From positions 185,170-240,592 of the forward strand of contig NZ_LMJF01000001.1 of assembly GCF_001429785.1 (NCBI RefSeq): a DNA stretch of 55,423 bases, in the 5' to 3' direction. The translations under genes were made by a program, and so were the position numbers. Position 1 is the stretch's first letter, and each line of letters starts with the position of its first letter. Under the pieces are notes generated by a model. That model was not told where the DNA came from and made no database searches. It worked only from the letters and a program-made list of their open reading frames with translations. Positions 25,511 through 33,430 of this stretch are shown here, piece after piece. The stretch is from Lysobacter sp. Root916 (lineage in GTDB: Bacteria; Pseudomonadota; Gammaproteobacteria; Xanthomonadales; Xanthomonadaceae).

Positions 25511-26766
25511 AGACCGCGGTCGCGGCGCCCGTCCTGACGCTCGCGCAGGCGCGCGCGCTGCACCTGAGCGCGCAAGGCCTGCTCGCGCGTCCGCGCCGGC
25601 GCGCGCGCAAGGCCGACCTGCTGGCCGCGATCGCGCGCATGCAACTGCTGCAGATCGACACCATCCACATCGTCGCGCGCAGCCCGTATCTGGTGCTGTA
25701 CTCGCGCCTGGGCGCCTACCCGCAGACCTGGTTGGAGGAATTGCTGGCCCAGCGCGAGATCTTCGAGGTCTGGGCCCACGAAGCCTGCTTCGCGCCGATG
25801 AGCGACTACCTGCTGCATCGCAACGCCATGCCGCAGCGCGCCCATCACTGGGCGATCCGCAACGCCCAGGCCCATCGCAGCAGCAGCGGCGCCAAGATCG
25901 AGCGCCTGCTCGAACACATACGCGGCCTGGGCCCGGTCAAATCCTCCGACTTCGAGCGCGAGCAGGCGGGCGGCGGCGGTTGGTGGGGCTGGAAGGACGA
26001 GAAGCGCTGGCTGGAAGCTGCGTTCGCTTTGGGCGAACTGATGGTCGCGCGGCGCGAGAACTTTCACCGCGTCTACGACCTCACCGAGCGCGTGGCCGGC
26101 AGCGTCGTGCCCGACTGGAACACCGCGCGCCTGGATATCGCCACGGTACGGCGGGAGACCCTGCTCAAGTCCGTGCGCGCGCTGGGCCTGACCCAGGCGC
26201 GCTGGATCGCCGATTACTACCGCACCAAACCGCGCCTGCGCGACGCCGACTTGGACCCGCTGGTGGAGCAGGGCGCCTTGCTGCGGGTGGCGGTGAAGGG
26301 CTGGGACGCGCCGGCTTACGTGCATCCCGACCACGCCGCCGCGCTCGCGCTGGCCGCGACGGGACGCCTGCGCGCAAGCCACGCCACCTTGCTGTCGCCT
26401 TTCGATCCGGTGGTCTGGGATCGCGAACGCGCCAGCGAATTCTTCGGCTTCGACTACACCCTGGAGTGCTACACCCCCGAGCCCAAGCGCCGTTACGGCT
26501 ACTTCGTGCTGCCCATCCTCGCGCGCGGTCGTCTGGTCGGCCGCCTCGACGCCAAGGCGCACCGCCGCGAGGGCGTGTTCGAGGTCAAGGCGCTGTTCCT
26601 GGAAGAGGACGTCGTCGCCGACGAGGCCCTGATCGCCGATATCGCCCGCGCGATCGACGACTGTGCGCGCTGGCATGCGACCCCCAAGATCGACCTGCAA
26701 CGCTGCCGCCCCGCAACCCTGCGCACGCCGCTGCGCGCGGCCCTGCGCGCGCTTCAATCCGCCTAG
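25507..26766 (+). CDS. ycaQ: Winged-helix DNA glycosylase, YcaQ/AlkX family
   Basis: A 419-residue HTH_42 (AlkZ-like) glycosylase that opens interstrand crosslinks or removes bulky alkylated bases. The motif MQLLQIDTIHIV (Gln49-Ile-Asp51) fits the Q-hydrophobic-D signature of the YcaQ/AlkX branch rather than the QxQ of AlkZ. The conserved LLSPFDPVVWDRERASEFFGFDY and a C-terminal basic domain follow. ATG 25507 overlaps the hutG stop (ATGA), ending the five-gene run from 19919. Substrate range is a family inference. Confidence 0.88.
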   Translation: MKTAVAAPVLTLAQARALHLSAQGLLARPRRRARKADLLAAIARMQLLQIDTIHIVARSPYLVLYSRLGAYPQTWLEELLAQREIFEVWAHEACFAPMSDYLLHRNAMPQRAHHWAIRNAQAHRSSSGAKIERLLEHIRGLGPVKSSDFEREQAGGGGWWGWKDEKRWLEAAFALGELMVARRENFHRVYDLTERVAGSVVPDWNTARLDIATVRRETLLKSVRALGLTQARWIADYYRTKPRLRDADLDPLVEQGALLRVAVKGWDAPAYVHPDHAAALALAATGRLRASHATLLSPFDPVVWDRERASEFFGFDYTLECYTPEPKRRYGYFVLPILARGRLVGRLDAKAHRREGVFEVKALFLEEDVVADEALIADIARAIDDCARWHATPKIDLQRCRPATLRTPLRAALRALQSA

Positions 26767-26990
26767 GCAAGCTGCTCTAGGGTAGGCGCCGCGTGCAAAT
26801 GCGCGGTACCGCCGCCAGCATCCTGTAGGAGCGGCGCAAGCCGCGACCACGCCACAACACATACGACGCGCCTGGCGCAGGGCTCGTGACCATCTTGCGC
26901 AAGCGTATCTGTCTCCCCGATCGCGGCTCACGCCGCTCCTACCCCAAAGCGCGATGCGCTGTGCGGCATGTCGTCGCGCAGCGTTTCGAC
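26767..26990. repeat. Intergenic interval with inverted pair of GTAGGAGCGGCG repeats
   Basis: Between the convergent ycaQ and small membrane gene lie GTAGGAGCGGCG with AAGCCGCGAC (26825-26847) and its inverted partner GCGGCTCACGCCGCTCCTAC (about 26922-26942). The same family occurs at 52005-52060 and three times at 55288-55423. No gene seen. Confidence 0.8.
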
Positions 26991-27293
26991 CTAGCCCTGG
27001 GTCAACGTCGCCGTGATAAACAACACGGCCACCGGCACGACCAAGGCCACCGGCACCAGCGCCACCAGCCAACGTGGCCGCTCGCCGCGCGCCCAGCCGA
27101 CCAGCGCCAATACCACGCCGCCGAAGCCCGACATCAGCCACAGGAAGATCGCTTCCCAGAACCCGCACAAGCCATCGCCGCAGGGCCCGCTGAAGGTGCG
27201 CATCAACCAGACCAAGGGCGCATGCGCGACCGCCGCGGCGATCGCCAGATAGAACAGAAGAGGGCGCGGTGTGGGTTGCTCGTGGCTGTTCAT
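26991..27293 (-). CDS. Small membrane protein, hypothetical
   Basis: A 100-residue protein with three predicted helices: PLLFYLAIAAAVAHAPLVWL, AIFLWLMSGFGGVVLALVGW and LVALVPVALVVPVAVLFITA. The loop after helix 1 holds two Cys (GPCGDGLCGFWE), which could form a disulfide outside the membrane. No family was recognised. It is monocistronic, 108 nt beyond the end of the ankyrin gene. Confidence 0.75.
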   Translation of the reverse strand: MNSHEQPTPRPLLFYLAIAAAVAHAPLVWLMRTFSGPCGDGLCGFWEAIFLWLMSGFGGVVLALVGWARGERPRWLVALVPVALVVPVAVLFITATLTQG

Positions 27294-27400
27294 CGCAGAT
27301 CTCGGTCCGATGAGCGTGCGCGGCGACCGAGCGGAGGCGGCGCCGCAAGCGGGGCGACGCGCTTAAGGCAACGCGGCGCTGCCTCAGCTATACACCAAGC

Positions 27401-27835
27401 CTAGCGTCGCCGCGAGGCGCGCGCCGGTCCCACTGTCTTCAGATACGCAACATGTGCGCCTTTTCCGTGGATATGCGCCGCATCGATCGGCAAGCGACCG
27501 GCGTCGTCCGTGGCCGCCGTGTCCGCACCCGCGAGCGCCAGAACTTCGAGCGTGGCCAGATTGCCGTGGCTGGCGGCCCAGTGCAGCGGCGTGTAGCCGC
27601 TGCGTTCGCGTAGGTCGTGGCGGGCGCCGGCCTCCAGCAAGCAACGCACGATGTCCGTACGGCCGCAGGCTGCGGCGCCGAACAGCGCCGTTTCCCCGAT
27701 GGAATCCTGCCAGTTCACGTCGGCCCCGGCCGCGATCAGCGCCCGCACCTCATCCAGATCGCCGGACCATGCCGCGTAGTGCAGCGCGGATTCCGCGCGA
27801 CCGTCCGCGGCGGTCAATGGCCTGTCGTCTTCCAC
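27401..27835 (-). CDS. Ankyrin-repeat protein
   Basis: A 144-residue protein of about four ankyrin repeats, for example SALHYAAWSGDLDEVRALIAAGADVNW, GETALFGAAACGRTDIVRCLLEAGA and GYTPLHWAASHGNLATLEVLALAGA in succession. It has no signal peptide and probably acts by protein binding. No ATG fits; GTG 27835 is chosen because AGGA lies 6 nt upstream. It begins 26 nt after the parE stop and is likely co-transcribed, although a functional tie to topoisomerase IV is unproven. Confidence 0.8.
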   Translation of the reverse strand: MEDDRPLTAADGRAESALHYAAWSGDLDEVRALIAAGADVNWQDSIGETALFGAAACGRTDIVRCLLEAGARHDLRERSGYTPLHWAASHGNLATLEVLALAGADTAATDDAGRLPIDAAHIHGKGAHVAYLKTVGPARASRRR

Positions 27836-27861
27836 GGCGGTTCCTGAAAGCGCGGCGACGC

Positions 27862-29754
27862 TCAAACCTCCAGCGTCGCCAGATCGCCCTTGGTCTCCAG
27901 CCACTGCTTGCGGTCGCCGGCGCGCTTCTTGGCCAGCAGCATGTCCATCAGCGAATGGGTTTCGGTGCCGTCGTCGACGGTCAGCTGAACCAGGCGGCGG
28001 GTGTCGGGGTGGATGGTCGACTCGCGCAGCTGCGAGGCGTTCATCTCGCCCAGGCCCTTGAAGCGGGTGACGTTGATCGCGCCGCGGATCTTCTCGCGTT
28101 CGATCTTCTCCAGCAGGATGCGCTTCTCTTCCTCGTCCAGGGCGTAGAACACCTGCTTGCCCACGTCGACGCGGAACAGCGGCGGCATCGCCACGAAGAT
28201 GTGGCCGGCCGCGACCAGCGCCGGGAAATGGCGCAGGAACAGCGCGCTCAGCAGGGTCGCGATGTGCAGGCCGTCGGAGTCGGCGTCGGCCAGGATGATG
28301 ACCTTGCCGTAACGCAGGCCGGTGATGTCGTCCTTGCCCGGATCGCAGCCGATCGCGACCGCCAGATCGTGCACTTCCTGCGAGGCCAGCACGCTGCCGG
28401 ACGCGACTTCCCAGGTGTTGAGGATCTTGCCGCGCAGCGGCAGGATCGCCTGGAAATCCTTGTCGCGCGCCTGGCGCGCGCTGCCGCCGGCCGAGTCGCC
28501 TTCGACCAGGAACAGCTCGGTGCGCGACAGATCCTGCGAGGTGCAGTCGGCGAGCTTGCCGGGCAGGGCCGGGCCTTGGGTGATCTTCTTGCGGACGATT
28601 TGCTTCTCGGTCTTCAAACGCGCCGCGGCGCGCTCGATCGCGAGCTGGGCGATCTTCTCGCCCAGTTCGGTGTGCTGGTTCAGCCACAACGAGAACGCAT
28701 CGTGGGCGGCGCCCTCGACGAAGCCGGCGGCCTGGCGCGAGGACAGACGCTCCTTGGTTTGGCCGCTGAACTGCGGGTCGGTCATCTTGATGCTGAGCAC
28801 GAACGCGACCCGGTCCCACACGTCTTCCGGCGCCAGCTTGACGCCGCGCGGCAGCAGATTGCGGAAGTCGCAGAACTCGCGCAGCGCGTCGGTGAAGCCG
28901 GTACGCAGGCCATTGACGTGGGTGCCGTGCTGCGCGGTCGGGATCAGATTGACGTAGCTTTCCTGCACCAGCTCGCCGTCCGGCACCCAGGCCACCGCCC
29001 AGTCGGCCACTTCGGTGTCCTTCTTGAGCTGGCCGACGAACAGGTCCGGCGGCAGCAGCTCGCCGCGGCCCTCGAGCTCGCCGCGCAGGTAGTCGCGCAG
29101 GCCGTCCTCGTAGTACCACTCGGCGGTTTCGCCGCTAGCGACGTCGTGCAGCTTCACGCTCAGGCCAGGGCAGAGCACGGCCTTGGCGCGCAGCAGGTGC
29201 TTGAGCGAGCGCAGGTTGAACTTGGGCGTGTCGAAGTACTTGGCGTCGGGCCAGAAGCGCACGCGGGTGCCGGTGTTCTTCTTGCCGACCGTGCCGACCA
29301 CCTCCAGCGGGGTGGCGCGGTCGCCGTCCTTGAAGGTCATGCGGTATTCGTTGCCGTCGCGCTTGATGTGCACTTCGACCAGAGTCGACAGCGCATTGAC
29401 CACGCTGACGCCGACGCCGTGCAGGCCGCCGGAGAAGGTGTAGTTCTTGTTGCTGAACTTACCGCCCGCGTGCAGGCGGGTCAGGATCAGCTCCACGCCG
29501 GGGATCTTCTCCTCGGGGTGGATGTCGACCGGCATGCCGCGGCCGTCATCGGACACCTCGGCGCTGCCGTCGGCGTGCAGGATCACCTCGATGCTGCGCG
29601 CATGCCCGGCCAGGGCTTCGTCGACGGCGTTGTCGATCACTTCCTGGGCCAGGTGGTTGGGCCGGGTGGTGTCGGTGTACATGCCCGGACGGCGTTTGAC
29701 GGGGTCCAGGCCGGAAAGGACTTCGATATCGGCGGCGTTGTAACGACTGCTCAT
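27862..29754 (-). CDS. parE: DNA topoisomerase IV subunit B
   Basis: A 630-residue ATPase subunit of topoisomerase IV, which decatenates daughter chromosomes together with ParC. The GHKL ATPase motifs are EVIDNAVDEALAG (38-50, Asn42), DDGRGMPVD (69-77) and GGLHGVGVSVVNALS. The TOPRIM half has EGDSAGGSA (near 415) and ADADSDGLHI, which marks ParE rather than GyrB. The C-terminal FKGLGEMNASQLRESTI is intact. parC is not in the window. ATG 29754 opens the gene. Confidence 0.96.
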   Translation of the reverse strand: MSSRYNAADIEVLSGLDPVKRRPGMYTDTTRPNHLAQEVIDNAVDEALAGHARSIEVILHADGSAEVSDDGRGMPVDIHPEEKIPGVELILTRLHAGGKFSNKNYTFSGGLHGVGVSVVNALSTLVEVHIKRDGNEYRMTFKDGDRATPLEVVGTVGKKNTGTRVRFWPDAKYFDTPKFNLRSLKHLLRAKAVLCPGLSVKLHDVASGETAEWYYEDGLRDYLRGELEGRGELLPPDLFVGQLKKDTEVADWAVAWVPDGELVQESYVNLIPTAQHGTHVNGLRTGFTDALREFCDFRNLLPRGVKLAPEDVWDRVAFVLSIKMTDPQFSGQTKERLSSRQAAGFVEGAAHDAFSLWLNQHTELGEKIAQLAIERAAARLKTEKQIVRKKITQGPALPGKLADCTSQDLSRTELFLVEGDSAGGSARQARDKDFQAILPLRGKILNTWEVASGSVLASQEVHDLAVAIGCDPGKDDITGLRYGKVIILADADSDGLHIATLLSALFLRHFPALVAAGHIFVAMPPLFRVDVGKQVFYALDEEEKRILLEKIEREKIRGAINVTRFKGLGEMNASQLRESTIHPDTRRLVQLTVDDGTETHSLMDMLLAKKRAGDRKQWLETKGDLATLEV

Positions 29755-29792
29755 GAAACCTGCATGGGGTAGTGAAGCAAAGGGGGAATCGG

Positions 29793-30521
29793 TTAGCGCC
29801 CGGCGCCGACGGCCTGCAATTCGGCGCCGGTGTAGGGGTTGTAGCGGTAGCCGCCCGGGAACAGCTCGCCATTGGCGGGGTCGCGCCGCGCCGGCAACAG
29901 GCCGCCCAGGGGCAGGCGGAAGCTGAACTCGCTACGGTCCAGCCGGACCAGCATCTTGCCATCCCCGAGCGGGTCGGCGACGGGTTTGTCGTCGGCGGTA
30001 CGGCCCGGGAACACATAGAACTGCATATTCTCGCCCGCCGGACCGATCATGCTGGTCAGCAGCGGCCGCATCGTGTTCAGCAGCCCCTTCAGGGCCGGGT
30101 CGACCTTGTCGGCCGCGATCGGCCGGTGCACCCCGCCATGCATGTCGACCAGCTTCAGCTGGCTGCGCAGATCGGCCTCGCTGGTGAAGCTGATGTCCTG
30201 GGTCTCATTGTTGATCCGCAGGGCCGCGATCACCGTATGCCGGGAAAACAGGTCCTGGAACTGCGCAGACGCCTCCTGGGTCGCCTGCTTGGTCGCGCCC
30301 TTGGCGCCCGCACTCTGCTGATCCAGCACATAGGCCCACAGCTGCGGCGGCAGCCACCAGATCATTTCGCTGCTGCCGATCCCGCCGCCGGTCTTCTGGG
30401 TATCGCCCATCAGCTCGTCGATCCGGATCTGCCCCACCGGCACCCCGGTATGGCCAGCCCAAACCGGCGCGACGGCCGCAAGGCCCAGACACAACATGAA
30501 CGAAATAGCCAGACGGCGCAT
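29793..30521 (-). CDS. Secreted protein, hypothetical
   Basis: A 242-residue protein with a signal peptide ending near residue 22 (APVWAG). The mature part has alternating polar segments and two Gly/Pro-rich ends (GGLLPARRDPANGELFPGGY, then YNPYTGAEL). No enzymatic motif was seen and no family was recognised. It ends 38 nt before parE on the same strand and could be read with it. Confidence 0.75.
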   Translation of the reverse strand: MRRLAISFMLCLGLAAVAPVWAGHTGVPVGQIRIDELMGDTQKTGGGIGSSEMIWWLPPQLWAYVLDQQSAGAKGATKQATQEASAQFQDLFSRHTVIAALRINNETQDISFTSEADLRSQLKLVDMHGGVHRPIAADKVDPALKGLLNTMRPLLTSMIGPAGENMQFYVFPGRTADDKPVADPLGDGKMLVRLDRSEFSFRLPLGGLLPARRDPANGELFPGGYRYNPYTGAELQAVGAGR

Positions 30522-30712
30522 GGAAGGTCCCCTGAGTGAGCGCAGCGAGCATGGCGACGGGGTGGGGCGGGGTCAAGCTGGGGGTGGTGCGCGCCCATCC
30601 GGTCGATGGGGTCGTCCAGCCGGTGCCGTCGGCTCCTCGCAACACCGTAAAGTAAATGGCATGGGCCTCGCGCGGCGCGCTTGGCGGCGTGCAGGGTTGC
30701 GGGGGCCGGTCG

Positions 30713-31426
30713 ATGACCAAGCAAGACAAGTTCATAGCTGTATTTCTCATCTTTCAAGGTCTTGCCGGCATCGCCACGACACTGTGGCTCGCGGCCTTAG
30801 GCGGGCTCTCGACGGGCGTCTTGCTGGTTCTGGCCCCCGCCATCGTGGCGGCGCTCATCGCGGGCGTCGGCTCTTTCCGCAATCTGTCTTGGGCCAGAGC
30901 GCTAGGTATCGCGGTCTTTGCCGCTCAAGTGCCTTCATTTCAGACCCCTTGGTTCTTCTACTCGGTCTGGCTTGGCGTGCATCTGAACATCACGCTGAGC
31001 TGGATAGACGCCGGGAAGGTGGGCGTCAATTTACTGGCGCTCGCCATGTTGATATGGGCCTTGCTGCGATGGCGCGCGCTTGCGAAGCCAGCCGCATCCG
31101 ATCCTGTTCGGGGTCCCGCATTGGGTGCATGGCAGCCGATCACGGTCGCGGAGCTGGAGCTGCTGGTTGTGGAGCAACTTGAAGCGTGTTCGCCCTCAGA
31201 GCGGGAGGCATTCGCTACTCGGCGCGTACCGTTCTACGCCGTCCCGATACGCAGGTACGGCGCCATGGGGTCCGTTCTGGTGGTAGCAGAGCTTCCCGAG
31301 GGGCTGCTCTACTACGAGGATGTCGAAGGAGGTTTCGAGATGGGGATTCTCGAGGACGGGGCACTGCCCGAGGCGCCCTGCCAGCAATTCGAGCTGACTC
31401 ACTTGCTTCACCGATTGGGGTTCTGA
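30713..31426 (+). CDS. Membrane protein with C-terminal soluble domain, first gene of the cassette-like region
   Basis: A 237-residue protein. Residues 1-125 form about four helices; residues 140-237 form a soluble domain (WQPITVAELELLVVEQLEAC, then VLVVAELPEGLLYYEDVEGG). ATG 30713 is preferred over the upstream frame opening. Base composition falls below that of parE from here on. The stop lies inside TTCTGAA, the left box of a possible degenerate attC. No family was recognised. Confidence 0.7.
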   Translation: MTKQDKFIAVFLIFQGLAGIATTLWLAALGGLSTGVLLVLAPAIVAALIAGVGSFRNLSWARALGIAVFAAQVPSFQTPWFFYSVWLGVHLNITLSWIDAGKVGVNLLALAMLIWALLRWRALAKPAASDPVRGPALGAWQPITVAELELLVVEQLEACSPSEREAFATRRVPFYAVPIRRYGAMGSVLVVAELPEGLLYYEDVEGGFEMGILEDGALPEAPCQQFELTHLLHRLGF

Positions 31427-31466
31427 ATGTCAACCGGACCGAAACCGACGGTCTCAGGCTGCGGGC
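31421..31466 (+). other. Possible degenerate attC-like site
   Basis: The site begins TTCTGAA at the stop of the preceding gene, has a short arm GACCG/CGGTC (31437-31441 with 31449-31453), and ends CTCAGGCTGCGGGC against an attC-type TTCAGGCGTTAGGC. The right box deviates strongly, so this is a weak call made mainly from its position. Confidence 0.3.
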
Positions 31467-31518
31467 AAATGCCGGGCGCTTCTGCGCAGCTCGATCCTTG
31501 TGGCCCAGCTTGGGCCAT

Positions 31519-32003
31519 ATGAAACAGCTCGCGGCAACTGTGGTGTTTTCGCTTGTGACAGGCTCGGTATCTGCCCACCAAAACCGGATACTGCCCATTA
31601 AGGCAGATGGCACTCTGAGCGCGATTCCCGCGACCTATGGGCCGGTTAAGGTGCACATTCCCGTGATCCGGCCAGTTCGCAGGCTTGGACGCAAGTTCGG
31701 ATAACGTCACCGCGCTTCAGTATCAATCTCAATCGATGCATTCTCGTTAAGCTGAAGAACGTTTCACAAGTTCAAGCCAGTGGTTCGTGGCACCACATGC
31801 GCAGTTCGACCAACGACTACTACTCGCTTACCTTTTCGCTACTCGACGGGCGCATTTTGATGGACCAAAGAGCTTGGGATCCTCTGACCGGCGCTTGGCG
31901 TGCGCAACTCATAGACCCGGCTGAAAAATGTTCGGACTGGAAGAGCGTGGGCATGTGGCCGGGCAACTCACTCAAGTCGAACCCCCTTATGGGCAGGGCT
32001 TAG
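31519..32003 (+). pseudogene. Frameshifted secreted cassette gene
   Basis: The 5' part reads MKQLAATVVFSLVTGSVSAHQNRILP, a clear signal peptide, and ends at a stop at 31702-31704. The frame at 31650-32003 is open without an early start codon and continues as SINLNRCILVKLKNVSQVQA, later LTFSLLDGRILMDQ. Joining the two near 31650-31690 gives one secreted protein of about 160 residues. The 3' part ends GNSLKSNPLMGRA by translating into the following attC-like site. I read this as one gene broken by a small indel, though a short signal-bearing ORF plus a separate ORF from ATG 31797 is possible. Confidence 0.5.
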
Positions 32004-32017
32004 TTCAGACATCAGGC
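31961..32017 (+). other. attC-like integron recombination site
   Basis: A 57-bp site starting GGGCAAC. The left arm is TCACTCAAGTCGAACCC, the spacer is CTTATGGG, and the right part is GGGCTTAGTTCAG. It ends ATCAGGC, two changes from GTTAGGC. The arm order matches the classic attC layout (TTCAAGCCG left, CGGCTTAATTCA right). The next gene starts 19 nt later. Confidence 0.6.
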
Positions 32018-32036
32018 GCGCCAACGGTTCCTTCGA

Positions 32037-32396
32037 ATGCTCAAATACTTGATCGCCGGAATTGCGCTCGGACTCCTTTCAGCTCTCCTGTCGCTCATGG
32101 CGGCCGGCGGTGGGCACGGCTGGAACTCCGCATTGCCGTTCGGGCTTATGTCCCTGGTCCTTTACCCTTGCGTCTCGGTTGCGTATACCAACCGAGGCCC
32201 TGGGCTCGGCCTGGTCTTGCTTGCCGTGCTCGCGGTCTTTCTGGATGGGGCGCTGGTTGCAAGGACACTGCGAGAGGGTGTCCATTACATGTATGCGGTT
32301 TGGCCCTTCGCCGTTGCATGGCTTGCGCTTTGGCTGTTCTGGCAAGTGGCGGTTATTGCGGCTCTTGTTCGGCGCCGTCGTCATGGTGTCGCCTAA
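32037..32396 (+). CDS. Cassette-borne small membrane protein
   Basis: A 119-residue protein with about four helices: LIAGIALGLLSALLSLMAAG, ALPFGLMSLVLYPCVSVAY, a GLVLLAVLAVFLDGALVA segment and FAVAWLALWLFWQVAVIAAL. It ends with a basic RRRRHGVA tail. ATG 32037 is 19 nt past the previous attC-like site. Its TAA stop lies inside the left box GCCTAAC of the next, a hallmark of cassette genes. No family was recognised. Confidence 0.75.
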   Translation: MLKYLIAGIALGLLSALLSLMAAGGGHGWNSALPFGLMSLVLYPCVSVAYTNRGPGLGLVLLAVLAVFLDGALVARTLREGVHYMYAVWPFAVAWLALWLFWQVAVIAALVRRRRHGVA

Positions 32397-32449
32397 CATT
32401 CATGCACGCCGAAGCCGTTTCGCGATTCGGCCTAATTCAGGCGCTAGAT
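32391..32449 (+). other. attC integron recombination site (best preserved)
   Basis: A 59-bp site. The left box GCCTAAC fits RYYYAAC exactly. The left arm is ATTCATGCACGCCGAAGCC, the apex TTTCGCG, the right arm TTCGGCCTAATTCAGGC. The right box GCTAGAT differs from GTTAGAT by one base. CCGAA pairs with TTCGG. Layout and wording closely follow the 60-bp attC of aadA-type cassettes. Confidence 0.85.
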
Positions 32450-32465
32450 CGCACCGGCACCACGC

Positions 32466-32996
32466 ATGAACCTTGAAACATGCCCAGGTTGCGGCGCTGC
32501 GTTCCCTCGGTGCGATGGCCCGATGCATCCCTATATGGTGTCGTCGCCGGCCTGCTGGGCGGCCTTCGGCGAGGTCTTGGCGCGCGAGTACAGTGAGCCC
32601 GCATTGCTATCGATCCACAGATTGAGCGTGGATGCCTATGCGGTGCAGCATCCAGGCAGCCCCTGCCGACAAAGCATCCAGTCCGTCGGGGTCCACTTGA
32701 TCCGGCTCTGCCTGTTCCTGGAGCATGGCTTGGCGCCCGACAGGGCCAATGAGGCCATGCTCGCCGCGGGACGGATCAAGCATACGTTTAGTTGGCTCGA
32801 GCCACCTTCGGCGCTGGGTGCCGTCACCGTACATGACGTTCTGCAGGCGACGGAAACGTCGGCGCATGCGGCAATGGTGAGGCGCTGGGCGCAGTCGGCT
32901 TGGGATGCATGGGGTCCGCATCACGATAGAGTTAGGCAGTGGCTCGTGCAGTCAAACAATTCGTTCAAGCAGAATCCGCTTCCCGGGCCGGCTTGA
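32466..32996 (+). CDS. Cassette-borne DUF5946-like protein
   Basis: A 176-residue cytoplasmic protein. The N-terminal CPGCGAAFPRCDGPMHPYM, the SSPACWAAFGEVLAREYS segment and the central HRLSVDAYAVQHPG followed by RQSIQSVGVHLIRLCL resemble the DUF5946 family; the Cys/His spacing suggests a metal site. The last 13 residues, NNSFKQNPLPGPA, are the translation of the adjoining attC-like site and are probably not part of the ancestral protein. ATG 32466 lies 16 nt past the preceding attC. The family call is from memory; the role is unknown. Confidence 0.75.
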   Translation: MNLETCPGCGAAFPRCDGPMHPYMVSSPACWAAFGEVLAREYSEPALLSIHRLSVDAYAVQHPGSPCRQSIQSVGVHLIRLCLFLEHGLAPDRANEAMLAAGRIKHTFSWLEPPSALGAVTVHDVLQATETSAHAAMVRRWAQSAWDAWGPHHDRVRQWLVQSNNSFKQNPLPGPA

Positions 32997-33008
32997 CTCA
33001 GGCGTAGA
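32951..33008 (+). other. attC-like integron recombination site
   Basis: The site begins GTCAAAC (one base from RYYYAAC), then AATTCGTTCAAGCAGAATCC, apex GCTTCCCGGG, right arm CCGGCTTGACTCAGGC, and ends GTAGAGC, where one T of GTTAGAGC is missing. The left half is almost identical to aadA-type attC (AATTCGTTCAAGC). The preceding gene reads through it and stops at 32994-32996. The next gene starts 9 nt after the site. Confidence 0.75.
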
Positions 33009-33017
33009 GCATTCCCA

Positions 33018-33371
33018 GTGAATTCAACCCCATCGGCATCCAGTCAAAATTTCTTCGCTCGCTGTTGGTCAGGCTCCGCGCGGCTCTGGCAAGCCTACTG
33101 GCTGGTAGGCGTCCTAGGGCAATTCGTGGCTTTGGCGGCCTTTGGCGCGGTTGCCTTTGTGCTTGCGCCACTCCGCCAATACTCCGCCCTGTCGAGCCTG
33201 TCGGTTAGCCTGCTATTAGTCGCAATGCTCTTGTTCTATATGGTTTTTGCCTTGGTGAGCATTTGGCGTTGCGCCCACAATGCGAACAGTCCCGTATGGG
33301 GTGGGCTGGCTCGTGTGTCTGTGGCGCTATCGGTAGCGTGGGGCGTGTATGCCGTCTGGCGTGCGTTCTGA
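33018..33371 (+). CDS. Cassette-borne small membrane protein
   Basis: A 117-residue protein with three to four helices (AYWLVGVLGQFVALAAFGAV, LSVSLLLVAMLLFYMVFALV, LARVSVALSVAWGVYAVW) and a short soluble N-terminus. It starts with GTG 33018, 9 nt past the preceding site. Its TGA stop lies in the left box of the next attC-like site. No family was recognised. The compact gene-to-site spacing supports cassette origin. Confidence 0.75.
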   Translation: MNSTPSASSQNFFARCWSGSARLWQAYWLVGVLGQFVALAAFGAVAFVLAPLRQYSALSSLSVSLLLVAMLLFYMVFALVSIWRCAHNANSPVWGGLARVSVALSVAWGVYAVWRAF

Positions 33372-33424
33372 GAATTCATCCGGGCTCGCTCGCTGTCGTG
33401 AGCTGGCCAAGTTCAGCGCTTGAT
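33366..33424 (+). other. attC-like integron recombination site
   Basis: A 59-bp site beginning TTCTGAG, then AATTCATCCGGGCTCGC, apex TCGCTGTCGT, right arm GAGCTGGCCAAGTTCAG, and ending GCTTGAT (two changes from GTTAGAT). AATTCAT and AAGTTCAGCG sit where attC carries AATTCATT and AATTCAGGCG. The next ATG is 6 nt further. Confidence 0.65.
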
Positions 33425-33430
33425 CCGTAG

